From assembly GCF_000526315.1 (NCBI RefSeq), contig NZ_JAFV01000001.1:4317576-4381575 (forward strand): DNA of 64,000 nt. Direction: 5' to 3'. The position numbers were made by a program, and so were the translations under genes. Within the stretch, counting starts at the first letter, position 1; each line of letters opens with the position of its first letter. This document shows, one piece after another, positions 36,322-45,053 of the stretch. The notes beneath the pieces were generated by a model. The model did not search any database and was not told the DNA's origin. It saw only the letters and a program-made list of their open reading frames with translations. The DNA is from Methylopila sp. 73B. Its GTDB lineage: Bacteria > Pseudomonadota > Alphaproteobacteria > Rhizobiales > Methylopilaceae.

Positions 36322-37416
36322 ATGGCTGAAGTTTCGCTTCAGGGCGTCGAAAAGCGCTACGGCTCGCTGCGGGTCGTGCAGGACGTCAATCTCGAGATTG
36401 CGGAGAAGGAATTCGTCGTGCTGGTCGGCCCGTCAGGCTGCGGCAAGTCGACGACGCTCAGGATGATCGCCGGTCTCGAGTCGATTTCGGGCGGGACGAT
36501 CAAGATCGGGGGGCGGGTCGTCAACGATCTGGCGCCGAAAGACCGGGACATCGCGATGGTGTTCCAGAATTACGCGCTCTACCAGCACATGACGGTCTAC
36601 GACAATCTGGCGTTCGGCCTGCGCAACCGAAAGACGCCGGAAGACGTCATCCGGCGGGAGGTGGAAAGGGCGACCGCTATTCTCGGGCTCGACCCGCTGC
36701 TCAAGCGGAAGCCGACGCAACTGTCCGGCGGGCAGCAGCAACGCGTGGCGCTCGGCCGCTGCATCGTGCGGCATCCGCAGGTGTTCCTGTTCGACGAACC
36801 GCTGTCGAACCTCGACGCCAAGCTGCGCGCGCAGATGCGGATCGAGCTCAAGAAGCTCCGCGAGCGCGTGGCGACGACCTCGGTCTACGTTACGCACGAC
36901 CAGGTCGAGGCCATGACGCTCGGCGATCGCGTGGTGGTGATGAAGGACGGCCTGATCCAGCAGGTCGGCGCGCCGCTCGACATCTACAACCGCCCGGTGA
37001 ACCGCTTCGTCGCGGGCTTCATGGGCGCGCCGGCGATGAACTTCATCGCGGTCGATCTCGTCAGCGAAGGCGACGTCACCCGCGCCACCGCGAAAGACTT
37101 CAGCATCCGGATCCCGGACGCCCAGTCGGTCGCGCTGCTTGGCCAGAACCTTCGTGCGGTGGTGATGGGCGTGCGGCCCGAGCACATCCATCTGGGCGCG
37201 GCGCCCGACGGCGCGGCGGCGTTTTCCGGCCCGGTGGAGGTGACGGAGCAGCTCGGCGCGGAGATGGTCGTCGGCGTGCGTTCGGCCGACGCGCTGATCA
37301 TGGCCTCGCGCGTGCCGCCCGAGACGCCGCTTGGCCTGCACGAGGTCGCGCCGTTCTGGATGGACCCCAAGGCGCTGCATTTCTTCAATCCGCGGACCGA
37401 GGCGGTGATCCGATGA
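36322..37416 (+). CDS. CUT1-type ABC transporter ATP-binding protein (MalK/UgpC-like)
   Basis: A 364-residue ATPase. The nucleotide-binding domain has Walker A GPSGCGKSTT, Q-loop VFQNYALYQHMTV, signature QLSGGQQQRVALGRCIV, Walker B VFLFDEPLSNLD and VYVTHDQVEA. The C-terminal TOBE/MalK regulatory domain includes VVMGVRPEHIHLG. It energises the two permeases upstream. The stop overlaps the ATG of the second CoA-transferase gene (ATGA), which ties the transporter and the CoA enzymes into one operon. Confidence 0.95.
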   Translation: MAEVSLQGVEKRYGSLRVVQDVNLEIAEKEFVVLVGPSGCGKSTTLRMIAGLESISGGTIKIGGRVVNDLAPKDRDIAMVFQNYALYQHMTVYDNLAFGLRNRKTPEDVIRREVERATAILGLDPLLKRKPTQLSGGQQQRVALGRCIVRHPQVFLFDEPLSNLDAKLRAQMRIELKKLRERVATTSVYVTHDQVEAMTLGDRVVVMKDGLIQQVGAPLDIYNRPVNRFVAGFMGAPAMNFIAVDLVSEGDVTRATAKDFSIRIPDAQSVALLGQNLRAVVMGVRPEHIHLGAAPDGAAAFSGPVEVTEQLGAEMVVGVRSADALIMASRVPPETPLGLHEVAPFWMDPKALHFFNPRTEAVIR

Positions 37417-38633
37417 GCGAGGCTCCGACGCTGCTCGCCGGCATGAAGGTGCTGAGCTTCTGCCATTACCTGCAGGGACCGGCGGCGAGCCAGTACCTCG
37501 CCGACATGGGCGCGGACGTAGTGAAGGTGGAGCCGCCCAGCGGCGCCTTCGAGCGAGGCTGGGCCGGCGCCGACACCTTCGTCGGGGACGTCAGCGCCTT
37601 CTTCCTCAGCGGAAACCGCAACAAGCGCAGCCTGGCGATCGACTTGAAGACCCCGGAAGGAAAGGCGCTTGCGCTCGACCTGATCGCGCAGTTCGACGTC
37701 GTGCTGGAGAATTATCGTCCGGGGGTCATGGACCGCCTTGGAATCGGCTACGGGGCGGCGCAGGCCGTAAACCCGCGCATCGTCTACGCCTCCGCGACCG
37801 GCTTCGGCTCCGACGGGCCGATGCGCGACCGCCCGGGGCAGGATCTTCTGGTGCAGGCCCGCGTGGGGCTGATGGCGGCCACAGGCGACGCGTCCGTGGC
37901 GCCTACGCCGGTCGGCTGCGCCGCCGTGGACCAGCACGGCGCGTCTCTGCTCGCAATGGGGGTCCTGGGCGCCTATGTCCGCGCGCTGAAGACGGGGCGC
38001 GGCGCCCGGGTGGAGGCGAGCCTGTTCAACGCGGGCATCGACCTGCAGGCGGAGGCGCTCGCGCTTTACTACTCCGGCGGCCGGGACGCGTCCGTGCTGC
38101 GCAGGGACCGGCGGCTCGCCACGTGGTTCCACCAGGCGCCCTACGGCGTCTACGCCCTCGCCGAGGGCTTCGTCGCGCTTTCACTGTCGAGCCTCGCAGC
38201 GGTCGCGCGCGCCCTCGACAGCGAGGACCTCGCCGCGCTCGCAGCCCTAGACCCTTACGTCGAGCGCGACGCTGTGGCGGTGGCCGTCGCCGGGGCGCTC
38301 GAAGGGCGCGCCTATGACGAGGTGTCCCGCGCCTTCGATCGCGAGAACGTCTGGCACCAGCGGGTTCAGGACTACGACGACCTGCGACGCGACCCGCAAG
38401 CGATCTTCAACGGCGCGTTCCGCGAGATCCCCGTCGGCGACGGCGTCGCCACCGTCGCGGGGCATCCCTTGCGCTACGACGGCGCCGCGCCGTCGCGCGC
38501 CGACTACGCGCTTGAGATCGGCCAGCACACCGAAGAGGTGCTCGCGGAGGCCGGCCTCTCCCCCGACGCGATCCGCCGCCTCGCCGAGGCCGGAGCCGTC
38601 ACGATCCCGAACAGAAAGGCCTGCGCCGCATGA
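37413..38633 (+). CDS. Family III (CaiB/BaiF) CoA-transferase, copy 2
   Basis: A 406-residue paralogue of the enzyme at 31946-33139. The shared segments include LSGNRNKRSLAIDLK and RPGQD. The catalytic aspartate is D144 in DRPGQDLLVQ. It is coupled to the ABC ATPase gene before it and to the MaoC gene after it by ATGA overlaps. Two copies in one operon could form a heteromeric enzyme or act on two different acids, for example the imported acid and a later intermediate. Confidence 0.92.
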   Translation: MSEAPTLLAGMKVLSFCHYLQGPAASQYLADMGADVVKVEPPSGAFERGWAGADTFVGDVSAFFLSGNRNKRSLAIDLKTPEGKALALDLIAQFDVVLENYRPGVMDRLGIGYGAAQAVNPRIVYASATGFGSDGPMRDRPGQDLLVQARVGLMAATGDASVAPTPVGCAAVDQHGASLLAMGVLGAYVRALKTGRGARVEASLFNAGIDLQAEALALYYSGGRDASVLRRDRRLATWFHQAPYGVYALAEGFVALSLSSLAAVARALDSEDLAALAALDPYVERDAVAVAVAGALEGRAYDEVSRAFDRENVWHQRVQDYDDLRRDPQAIFNGAFREIPVGDGVATVAGHPLRYDGAAPSRADYALEIGQHTEEVLAEAGLSPDAIRRLAEAGAVTIPNRKACAA

Positions 38634-39088
38634 CCATTATGCATGCGAAGATCGGAGACCAGGTGAAGTTCTCCAAGACCGTGGGCGAAAGCGACGTCTA
38701 CATGTTCGCCGGGCTCACCGGCGACCTGTCGCAGAACCATGTCGACGAAGAGTTCATGTCGAAGTCGATTTTCGGCCATCGGATCGCGCACGGCGCCTTG
38801 CTGATCGGCTTCATGTCGACGGCCTCGACCCGGATGATCGAAATCAGCTTGGGCAAGGGCATCGACTCGACGCCGGTCTCGCTGGGCTACGACGGCATCC
38901 GCTTCCTGAAGCCGGTGTTCCTGAACGACACGATCACCGTGACCTACACGATCGAGTCGGTCGACGAGGCGAAGCGCCGCTCGCTCTCCAACATCGAGGT
39001 GACGAACCAGCGGGGCGAACTCTGTGCGGTCGGAAAGCACCACATCAAGTGGACGCGTAACGAGGCCGCCGCCGACGTCGCGGCCTGA
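38630..39088 (+). CDS. MaoC-like (R)-specific enoyl-CoA hydratase
   Basis: A 152-residue hotdog-fold hydratase. The hydratase-2 motif is TGDLSQNHVDEEF with catalytic D32 and H37, followed by RIAHGALLIGF. The usual NP before the motif histidine is QN here, as in some MaoC relatives. Expected to hydrate an enoyl-CoA with R stereochemistry in the cytoplasm. The ATG overlaps the CoA-transferase stop. With the crotonase at 28509-29324 the regulon has two hydratases of opposite fold, which suggests either two double-bond steps or epimerisation. Confidence 0.9.
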   Translation: MTIMHAKIGDQVKFSKTVGESDVYMFAGLTGDLSQNHVDEEFMSKSIFGHRIAHGALLIGFMSTASTRMIEISLGKGIDSTPVSLGYDGIRFLKPVFLNDTITVTYTIESVDEAKRRSLSNIEVTNQRGELCAVGKHHIKWTRNEAAADVAA

Positions 39089-39101
39089 CGGGACCGGAGC
39101 G

Positions 39102-40823
39102 ATGGGCGAGGACATCCGCGAGGTCGTCACCGACGTCCTCGTGATCGGCAGCGGCGGCGCGGCGCTCCGCGCCGTGCTGAGCGCGCAGGACGGCGGCGCC
39201 GAGGTGCTGGTCGTGATCAAGGGCGAGTTCCGCCGCAGCGGAGCCACCTTCCATTCCGTCGCGGAGGTGGGCGCCTTCAACGTGCCGGACGGCGCCGGCG
39301 ACCCGGCGGACGACCCGGACGTCTTCCTCGCCGACATGCTCACTGCGGGGCAGGGGATGTCCGATCATCGCCTGAGCGGGATCCTCGCCGCCGAGGCGGA
39401 GGACGCTCTGCGCTATCTGGAGGGGTACGGCGTCCATTTCGAGCGGAGCGAGGACACCGGCCGCTACCTGACCTACCAGGCCTGCTTCTCCTCCAAATCC
39501 CGCTCGCACGTCATCAAGGACCACTTCAAGCCGATCGTGAAGGCGCTCGGAACCGAAGCGTCGCGCCGCGGCGTGCGGGTGATGGACAGGCTGATGGTCG
39601 TGGACCTCATCGTCCGCGACGGCGCGTGCCTCGGCGCCTATGCGCTCGCCGACGACGGCGCGACGGTGGTGATCCGCGCCAAGGCCACGATCATGACGAC
39701 CGGCGGCGCGAGCCAACTGTTCGCGACCAACCTCTACCCCTCGGACATCACCGGCGACGGCTACGCCATGGCCTGGCGGGCCGGCGCGCACCTCGCCAAC
39801 ATGGAGTTCATGCAGGCGGGCGTCAGCCTGATCCACCCTTTCGTCAACCTGTTCGGCAACTACCTCTGGGACGCCGCGCCCCGCCTCGCCGACCGCGACG
39901 GCCGGCCATTCGTCGCGGACTACCTGCCGGAGGGCCTCATCGTGGCCGAGGTGCTCGCCGAGAAGCAGAGGCACTTCCCGTTCTCGTCCAGCGACATCTC
40001 GCGCTACGTCGAGATATCGATCCAGAAAGCGATCAACGAGGGCCGCGCGACGGAGAAGGGCGGCGTCCACCTCGACTTCATCGGCTGCGACTTCGATCGC
40101 CTGCTCGCCGACAAGAGCCGCAGCTTCGGGCGGATGTGGGCGATGACCTACCACTGGCACAAGGAGAAAGGCGCGGACCTCTACGCCGACACGGTGCAGA
40201 TCGCCTGCTCGGCCCACGCCGTCAACGGCGGCCTCCGGATCGACGAAGACGCCGAGTCCAACATCAAAGGCCTGTTCGCGGCCGGAGAGGTCGCCGCAGG
40301 ACCGCACGGAGCGGACCGGCTCGGCGGCAACATGTCCGTCACCTGCCAGGTCTTCGGCGGCCGCGCCGGACGGGCGGCGGCGGCGCGGGCGAAAGCGGTC
40401 GGCCATCCAGCCGTGGACGCGCACGACGCGCACCGCGGCTTCCTCGCCGCCTTCGCCGGCCAGGGGGCGCTCGACCTCGCGGTCCTCCGCCGGGAGTTGC
40501 AGGAGAGGGCGAACCGCAGCCTGCTCATCCTGAGGAGCGCCGCCGGCCTGTCGGACTTCCGCGCGTTCTGCGCCGAGGCGAAACAGCGGCTTCGCCAGGA
40601 ATCGCGGATCGAAACCGCCGAAGACCGGGTGAGGGCGCTCGAACTCAACAACCTGATCGAGGTCGGCGACATGATGGCGCTCGCCGCGCTCAACCGACCC
40701 GAAAGCCGCGGCAGCCATTATCGTGAGGACTTTCCGATGGTCGACCGTTCGCTCGAGACGAACATCGTCATCGATCAATCCGCGCCCGATGGCTTCATCC
40801 GCGCCAGGTTGGCAGATCTTTAG
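39102..40823 (+). CDS. FAD-dependent fumarate reductase/succinate dehydrogenase-like flavoprotein
   Basis: A 573-residue flavoprotein. The FAD-binding Rossmann motif VLVIGSGGAALRAVLSA is near residue 13. The typical substrate-domain segment SAHAVNGGLRIDEDAESNIKGLFAAGEVAAGPHGADRLGGN is around residues 367-407, and a C-terminal helical domain follows. It resembles the flavoprotein subunits of fumarate reductases, L-aspartate oxidase and AprA. No iron-sulfur or membrane-anchor partner gene is nearby, so it may work as a soluble oxidase or reductase of a C=C or C-N bond. It is the last gene of the operon and follows the MaoC gene by 13 bases with a GGAG site. Confidence 0.88.
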   Translation: MGEDIREVVTDVLVIGSGGAALRAVLSAQDGGAEVLVVIKGEFRRSGATFHSVAEVGAFNVPDGAGDPADDPDVFLADMLTAGQGMSDHRLSGILAAEAEDALRYLEGYGVHFERSEDTGRYLTYQACFSSKSRSHVIKDHFKPIVKALGTEASRRGVRVMDRLMVVDLIVRDGACLGAYALADDGATVVIRAKATIMTTGGASQLFATNLYPSDITGDGYAMAWRAGAHLANMEFMQAGVSLIHPFVNLFGNYLWDAAPRLADRDGRPFVADYLPEGLIVAEVLAEKQRHFPFSSSDISRYVEISIQKAINEGRATEKGGVHLDFIGCDFDRLLADKSRSFGRMWAMTYHWHKEKGADLYADTVQIACSAHAVNGGLRIDEDAESNIKGLFAAGEVAAGPHGADRLGGNMSVTCQVFGGRAGRAAAARAKAVGHPAVDAHDAHRGFLAAFAGQGALDLAVLRRELQERANRSLLILRSAAGLSDFRAFCAEAKQRLRQESRIETAEDRVRALELNNLIEVGDMMALAALNRPESRGSHYREDFPMVDRSLETNIVIDQSAPDGFIRARLADL

Positions 40824-41016
40824 AGGCGACCCCGCGTCAAGACGTCAGCGAGGTCCAGAACGCTTCGGCGGCGGGCCCCAGCCGGCCACGTCCAAATCGC
40901 GGATACCCGCGCTTGCGCGGGCATGACGGCGTCGCTATGCGCATCCGGCATCAGGTTCGCCGAGATCGGCATTGGATTCCGAGCTTTCGGCCATGCCAAA
41001 CTGGGCTGACACACGC

Positions 41017-41811
41017 TCAGGCGCGGCCAGCGCGGCCCGCCAGGGCGCCGCGGACGTCGCCGACCACGAGGTCCCAGATCCGGCTCTTGAGCGCGGCGTA
41101 GGCGGGCGTCGCCTGAGCCGCGAGGTCGCGCGGTCGATTGAGCGGGTTCTCGATCACCGCCGTCACGCGGCCAGGGTTGGCGGCCATCACGACGATGCGG
41201 TCCGACAGCAGGATCGCCTCATCGATGTTGTGGGTGATGAACACCACCGTCTTGCCGCTCGCCTCCTGGATCGCGAGCAACTCCTCCTGCATCACCTGCC
41301 GGGTCATGGCGTCAAGCGCGGCGAAGGGCTCGTCCATCAGCAGCACTTCCGGGTCGGCCGCGAGGCTGCGCGCCAGCGTCACCCTCTGTTGCATGCCGCC
41401 GGAAAGCTCCGCGGGATAGTGGTTCTCGAAGCCCGACAGCTTCACCATCGCGATGTAGTGCCCGGCGAGCTCCCGCTGTCGCGCCGAAGGCAACCCCTTC
41501 ATCTTCGGGCCAAACTCGACGTTCTGCCGCACCGTCTTCCAGGGAAACAGCGCATAGGACTGAAACACCATTCCACAGCGGGGCTCGATCCTGGTGATCG
41601 GCTGGCCGCGCAGCAGCACGCGGCCGTTGGTCGGCTGGGTGAAGCCCGCGAACAGGTTCAGCATCGTCGACTTGCCGCAGCCGGAGGTGCCGAGCAGGCA
41701 GACGAACTCGCCCTCGCGGATGTCGAGCGAGACGTCGCGGACGGCGGTCGTCTCCTTGGCGTGGACGGCGTAGATCTTGGTGACGTGCTCGGCGGCGAGG
41801 ATCGCTTGCAT
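41017..41811 (-). CDS. ABC transporter ATP-binding protein, NitT/TauT family
   Basis: A 264-residue ATPase with Walker A GTSGCGKSTMLN, Q-loop VFQSYALFPWKTV, signature ELSGGMQQRVTLARSLA, Walker B VLLMDEPFAALD and VFITHNIDEA. The reading frame is open much further upstream, but the ATG at 41811 has a GGAG site and starts the family N-terminus (MQAILAAEHVTKIY). It is the last gene of the third NitT/TauT-type transporter in the window. It converges with the operon ending at 40823; the 193 bases between contain no clear terminator. Confidence 0.93.
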   Translation of the reverse strand: MQAILAAEHVTKIYAVHAKETTAVRDVSLDIREGEFVCLLGTSGCGKSTMLNLFAGFTQPTNGRVLLRGQPITRIEPRCGMVFQSYALFPWKTVRQNVEFGPKMKGLPSARQRELAGHYIAMVKLSGFENHYPAELSGGMQQRVTLARSLAADPEVLLMDEPFAALDAMTRQVMQEELLAIQEASGKTVVFITHNIDEAILLSDRIVVMAANPGRVTAVIENPLNRPRDLAAQATPAYAALKSRIWDLVVGDVRGALAGRAGRA

Positions 41812-41846
41812 CGGTCTGATCTCCGGTCTCGATGTTGGGGCTCGCG

Positions 41847-42683
41847 TCAGACGTGACGGTGCCGTTCCCACGGCTGCAGCAGGCGCTCGATCACGCCGGC
41901 CGCGAGGTCCGCGACGAGGACGGTCAGCGAGATGCAGACCATGCCGACCAGGACGAGCGCGAGGTTGCTCCAGTCCTTCGCGTTCCAGATCAGCGCGCCG
42001 AGGCCGCTCTGGGCCGCAACCATCTCGGCCGAGAGCACGCAGGACCAGGAGATCGCGAGGCTGACCTTGAGGCCGGCGAGAATGCCGGGCAGGGCGCCGG
42101 GGAGAATGACCTCGCGCATCACGGAAAGGTCGGACGCGCCGAGATTGCGCGCCGCCTTGATCAGCAGCGGATCGACCCGTTTCGTGCTCTCGACCGTGTA
42201 GACCAGGATGTAGACCCAGGTCCCCATGAAGACGATCGCGATCTTCTGGGCCTCGCCGATGCCGAGCCACAGCATCGTCAGGGGGATCCAGGTGATCGAG
42301 GGCAGGGGGCGCAGCAGCGAGACGAACGGCCCGACCAGCGCCCGCGCGGGCGCCCACAGCCCCATCAGCACGCCGAGCGGCACCGCGAACAGCGCGGCTA
42401 GCGCGAAGCCGAAGAACACGCGGCGGGAGGAGTCCACGATCGAGCGCCACAGTTCTCCGGTGGCGGCGACCTGCGCGGCCTCGCTCAGCACCTGGCCGGG
42501 GGAAGGCAGGAACAGCGGCGAGAGGAAGCCGCCGGCCGTCGCGACCTGCCACAGCAGCAGAAAGCCCGCGACGCCGAGGACGTTCAGCAGCAGGATTGAT
42601 CCGCGGGTGGACCACCCGCCGGGGCGGCCGAGGGCGAACAGCGGGATCGCGACGGATCGGGTCATAGCGCGTACGGCGTTCAT
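41847..42683 (-). CDS. ABC transporter permease, NitT/TauT family
   Basis: A 278-residue inner-membrane permease with about six helices, FLPSPGQVLSEA after the first periplasmic segment, and the coupling loop LIKAARNLGASDLSVMREVILPGALPGIL. A GGAGAG site precedes the ATG. It works with the ATPase at 41017-41811 and the binding protein at 42721-43758. Substrate unknown; see the binding-protein entry. Confidence 0.93.
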   Translation of the reverse strand: MNAVRAMTRSVAIPLFALGRPGGWSTRGSILLLNVLGVAGFLLLWQVATAGGFLSPLFLPSPGQVLSEAAQVAATGELWRSIVDSSRRVFFGFALAALFAVPLGVLMGLWAPARALVGPFVSLLRPLPSITWIPLTMLWLGIGEAQKIAIVFMGTWVYILVYTVESTKRVDPLLIKAARNLGASDLSVMREVILPGALPGILAGLKVSLAISWSCVLSAEMVAAQSGLGALIWNAKDWSNLALVLVGMVCISLTVLVADLAAGVIERLLQPWERHRHV

Positions 42684-42720
42684 GCGTCGGCTCTCCGTGA
42701 AGTCGTGGGCTCGAGCGGCG

Positions 42721-43758
42721 TCAGGGCGCGGGAATGAAGCTGACGTTCATCCACTCCTCGACGGGCGGCGTCGCCGGGATCTTGCCGGCCTCCGCGAGGT
42801 AGGCGGCGAGGCGCTTCATCTGTTCGGTGTGGCGCTTGATGTGATCGGGCCAGCCGGCGGCGCCGAAATATTTGAAGTCCTTGACGCCGGCGAGCACGAC
42901 CTCCGGCGGCTGCTTGAAGTAGTGCGCTACGGTCCGCGCCGTCTCTTCCGGCTCCTTCGTCGCGAAGTCGGCGCCCTTCATCACAGCTATGGCGATCTTC
43001 CGCGCCGAGTCGGGGTCCTCATCGACGAGCTTCTTCGAGATGATCATGATGTCGGGCGACGACATGGTGCCGAAGGCGCGGAACGACTCGGTGTCCTTGT
43101 CGGTGCCGAGCATCTTTCCGTCCGGCGCTGCGGTCTTCAGCTTGTCGAGCACCGGGCGCCACACGCAGGCGGCGTCAACGTCGCTGTTGGCGAGCGCGAC
43201 CACCATCTCGTTCGGCGGCAGGTTGACGAGTTCAACGTCCTTGGTCGTCATCGAGGCCTCCTTCAGGAGGCCGACCAGCGTGATCTCGGCGGAGGCGTTG
43301 GCGGCGATCTTCTTGCCCTTGAGGTCGCTGAGCGACGCGAACCCGGGGCGCGCCCAGCATCCCTCGTTGCCGGGCGAGTCGTCGACGTTCGCGAAGTAGT
43401 AGAAGCTCTTGTTGCCCCGGGCCATTTCACTGATGACAGCGGTGCGGCCGAGATTGCTGAAGGCGACGGAGCCCGCCGTGATTGCGCGCACCCGGTCGGA
43501 CGAGTTCAGGATCACCTGCACGCCGACGTCGAGCCCCTGCTCCTTGAAGAAGCCCTTGTCGATCGCCACGAGAATGGGGATCTGGCCGAGCCAGGTCACG
43601 GATCCCGCAAAGTCCAGCTTCTTAAGCGGCGCGTCGTCCGCGGTCGCCGGCCGGGCGCCCGCGCCGAGACCGAGCGTCACGGCCAGCGCCAGCGCCAGAG
43701 CTGGAACGACACGCCCGCTTCGCCGGACCGCCGCATGCACTGTGGTTTCGAATGCCAT
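42721..43758 (-). CDS. ABC transporter substrate-binding protein, NMT1/NitT/TauT type
   Basis: A 345-residue periplasmic protein with a long signal peptide (about 40 residues, ending near ARPATADD). The mature start VTWLGQIPILVAIDKGFFKEQGLDV is typical of the family. Conserved DLKGKKIAANASAE follows. I chose the ATG at 43758 (GGAG 8 bases upstream) over the longer one at 43815. A perfect LacI-type palindrome lies at 43861, about 100 bases upstream. The downstream order is permease then ATPase. Confidence 0.9.
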   Translation of the reverse strand: MAFETTVHAAVRRSGRVVPALALALAVTLGLGAGARPATADDAPLKKLDFAGSVTWLGQIPILVAIDKGFFKEQGLDVGVQVILNSSDRVRAITAGSVAFSNLGRTAVISEMARGNKSFYYFANVDDSPGNEGCWARPGFASLSDLKGKKIAANASAEITLVGLLKEASMTTKDVELVNLPPNEMVVALANSDVDAACVWRPVLDKLKTAAPDGKMLGTDKDTESFRAFGTMSSPDIMIISKKLVDEDPDSARKIAIAVMKGADFATKEPEETARTVAHYFKQPPEVVLAGVKDFKYFGAAGWPDHIKRHTEQMKRLAAYLAEAGKIPATPPVEEWMNVSFIPAP

Positions 43759-43860
43759 CTGTGATCTCCAGCGTTGCAGATCGTTTAGGCGCAAACGGCG
43801 GGATGCCAGTTGCAAAGTCCGGGCCAGACGCGCGGCGCGTAATCCGCGGGCAACTCAAAG

Positions 43861-43872
43861 TGAAACGTTTCA
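43861..43872. promoter_or_regulatory. Perfect palindrome TGAAACGTTTCA, candidate LacI-family operator
   Basis: A 12-base perfect palindrome with a central CG in a local AT-rich stretch. It lies 103 bases upstream of the binding-protein start at 43758 and on the far side of the end of the dehydrogenase gene at 44012. It resembles the site at 31878 but with a shorter centre. The bound regulator could be either LacI protein of the window or another one. Confidence 0.55.
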
Positions 43873-44011
43873 TTTTAAACGCAGCGTTCGTCCCGTTTTT
43901 TAAGCTCGGCATCTGGGCGCGTGACAGGAGAGAGCTCGACGGTGCGTTCATTTCCTCGTCGGCCGCGCCTCCGCGAGAGGCGCTGCCGAAGGATCATTGC
44001 GCGCGGCGACG

Positions 44012-44941
44012 TCAGTATCCGGCCGCGAGATCGACTTCGTTCAGCAACGGAGCGCCGGAGCGGAACCGCCGCACGTTCTCGGCGAAGGTGTCGACGATCG
44101 TCGCGCAGCTCGCAGTGCTCGAGCAGTGCGGGGTCACGTAGATGTTGGGATGCGTCCAGAACGGATGCGTCTCGGGCAGAGGCTCGACCGGGAAGGCGTC
44201 GATCGTTGCGGCGCTGAGGCGTCCGGAGTCGAGCGCGTCGAGCACGTCGCTCTCGACCAGGTGTCCGCCGCGCGCCGCGGTGATCAAGACGCCGCCGTGC
44301 GGCATCTGGTCGAAGGTCTTCTTGCCGAGGATGCCGCGCGTCTCCGCCGTCAGCGGCAGAAGGTTCACGAGGATCTCGGTGTCACGCAGGAAGTCCGGAA
44401 GCGCGTCCTTGCCGGCGTAGCACCGGACGCCCTTGATCTCGTGCTCGCTGCGCGACCAGGCCCGCACGTCGTAGCCCAGGAACGCAAGGCGCTCGCAGGT
44501 CAGCCGTCCCATCTGGCCGAGCCCCATCATGCCGACGGTGACGTCGCTGGCCGAGCGCATGATCTTGTAGGCCCAGCGGCGCTCCTTCTGCGCCTTCAGG
44601 AAGTGCGGCACGTCGCGGTGATGGAACAGCGTCCAGCACAGCACGTAGTCCGCCATCCTTGCCGCGAAGTCGTGGTCGACGACACGGACGAGCGGCACGT
44701 CCCGGGGAAAGTCCGGATCGAGCAGATAATGGTCGATGCCGGCTCCGGTCGCCGAGATCAGCTTCACGTTGGGGAACGGCTTCAGGAACCCGGGCGGCAT
44801 GCGGAACAGAATGGCGACGTCGATCTCGTCATGCGCGACGTCGCCCGGCCATTCGTAGATCGTCTCGTCCGGAAGCGACGAGCGGATGCCGTTGATCAGA
44901 TCGTCGCCATAGGCCGTGTGCAGCCAAGTCAGTATCGCCAT
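44012..44941 (-). CDS. D-isomer-specific 2-hydroxyacid dehydrogenase (GhrA-like)
   Basis: A 309-residue NAD(P)H-dependent reductase of 2-oxoacids such as glyoxylate and hydroxypyruvate. The cofactor motif is VGMMGLGQMGRL near residue 138. The catalytic arginine lies in ITAARGGHL, the glutamate in the DAFPVEPLP segment and the histidine in VTPHCSS. It has the GhrA-type length and substrate-loop residues (GAGIDHYL). It is upstream of the ABC operon and downstream of MFS and aminotransferase genes. Together these suggest metabolism of an amino or hydroxy acid. Confidence 0.9.
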   Translation of the reverse strand: MAILTWLHTAYGDDLINGIRSSLPDETIYEWPGDVAHDEIDVAILFRMPPGFLKPFPNVKLISATGAGIDHYLLDPDFPRDVPLVRVVDHDFAARMADYVLCWTLFHHRDVPHFLKAQKERRWAYKIMRSASDVTVGMMGLGQMGRLTCERLAFLGYDVRAWSRSEHEIKGVRCYAGKDALPDFLRDTEILVNLLPLTAETRGILGKKTFDQMPHGGVLITAARGGHLVESDVLDALDSGRLSAATIDAFPVEPLPETHPFWTHPNIYVTPHCSSTASCATIVDTFAENVRRFRSGAPLLNEVDLAAGY

Positions 44942-45053
44942 CGTCAGGGTCTCGCGAAGTCTTGGAGGCGTTCGTTCGAAATAAAATCTGGCCGCAGCCG
45001 CCAGGTCTCGGCTTCCTCTTCGGACAGATGATCACGCATCGGTCTCTCCTTCG

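Noticed and set aside
41017..42615. A 532-codon frame suggesting an extended or fused ABC ATPase
   Set aside because: Only the part from 41811 onward is ATPase. The rest is an antisense-free frame shadow of the permease gene at 41847-42683.
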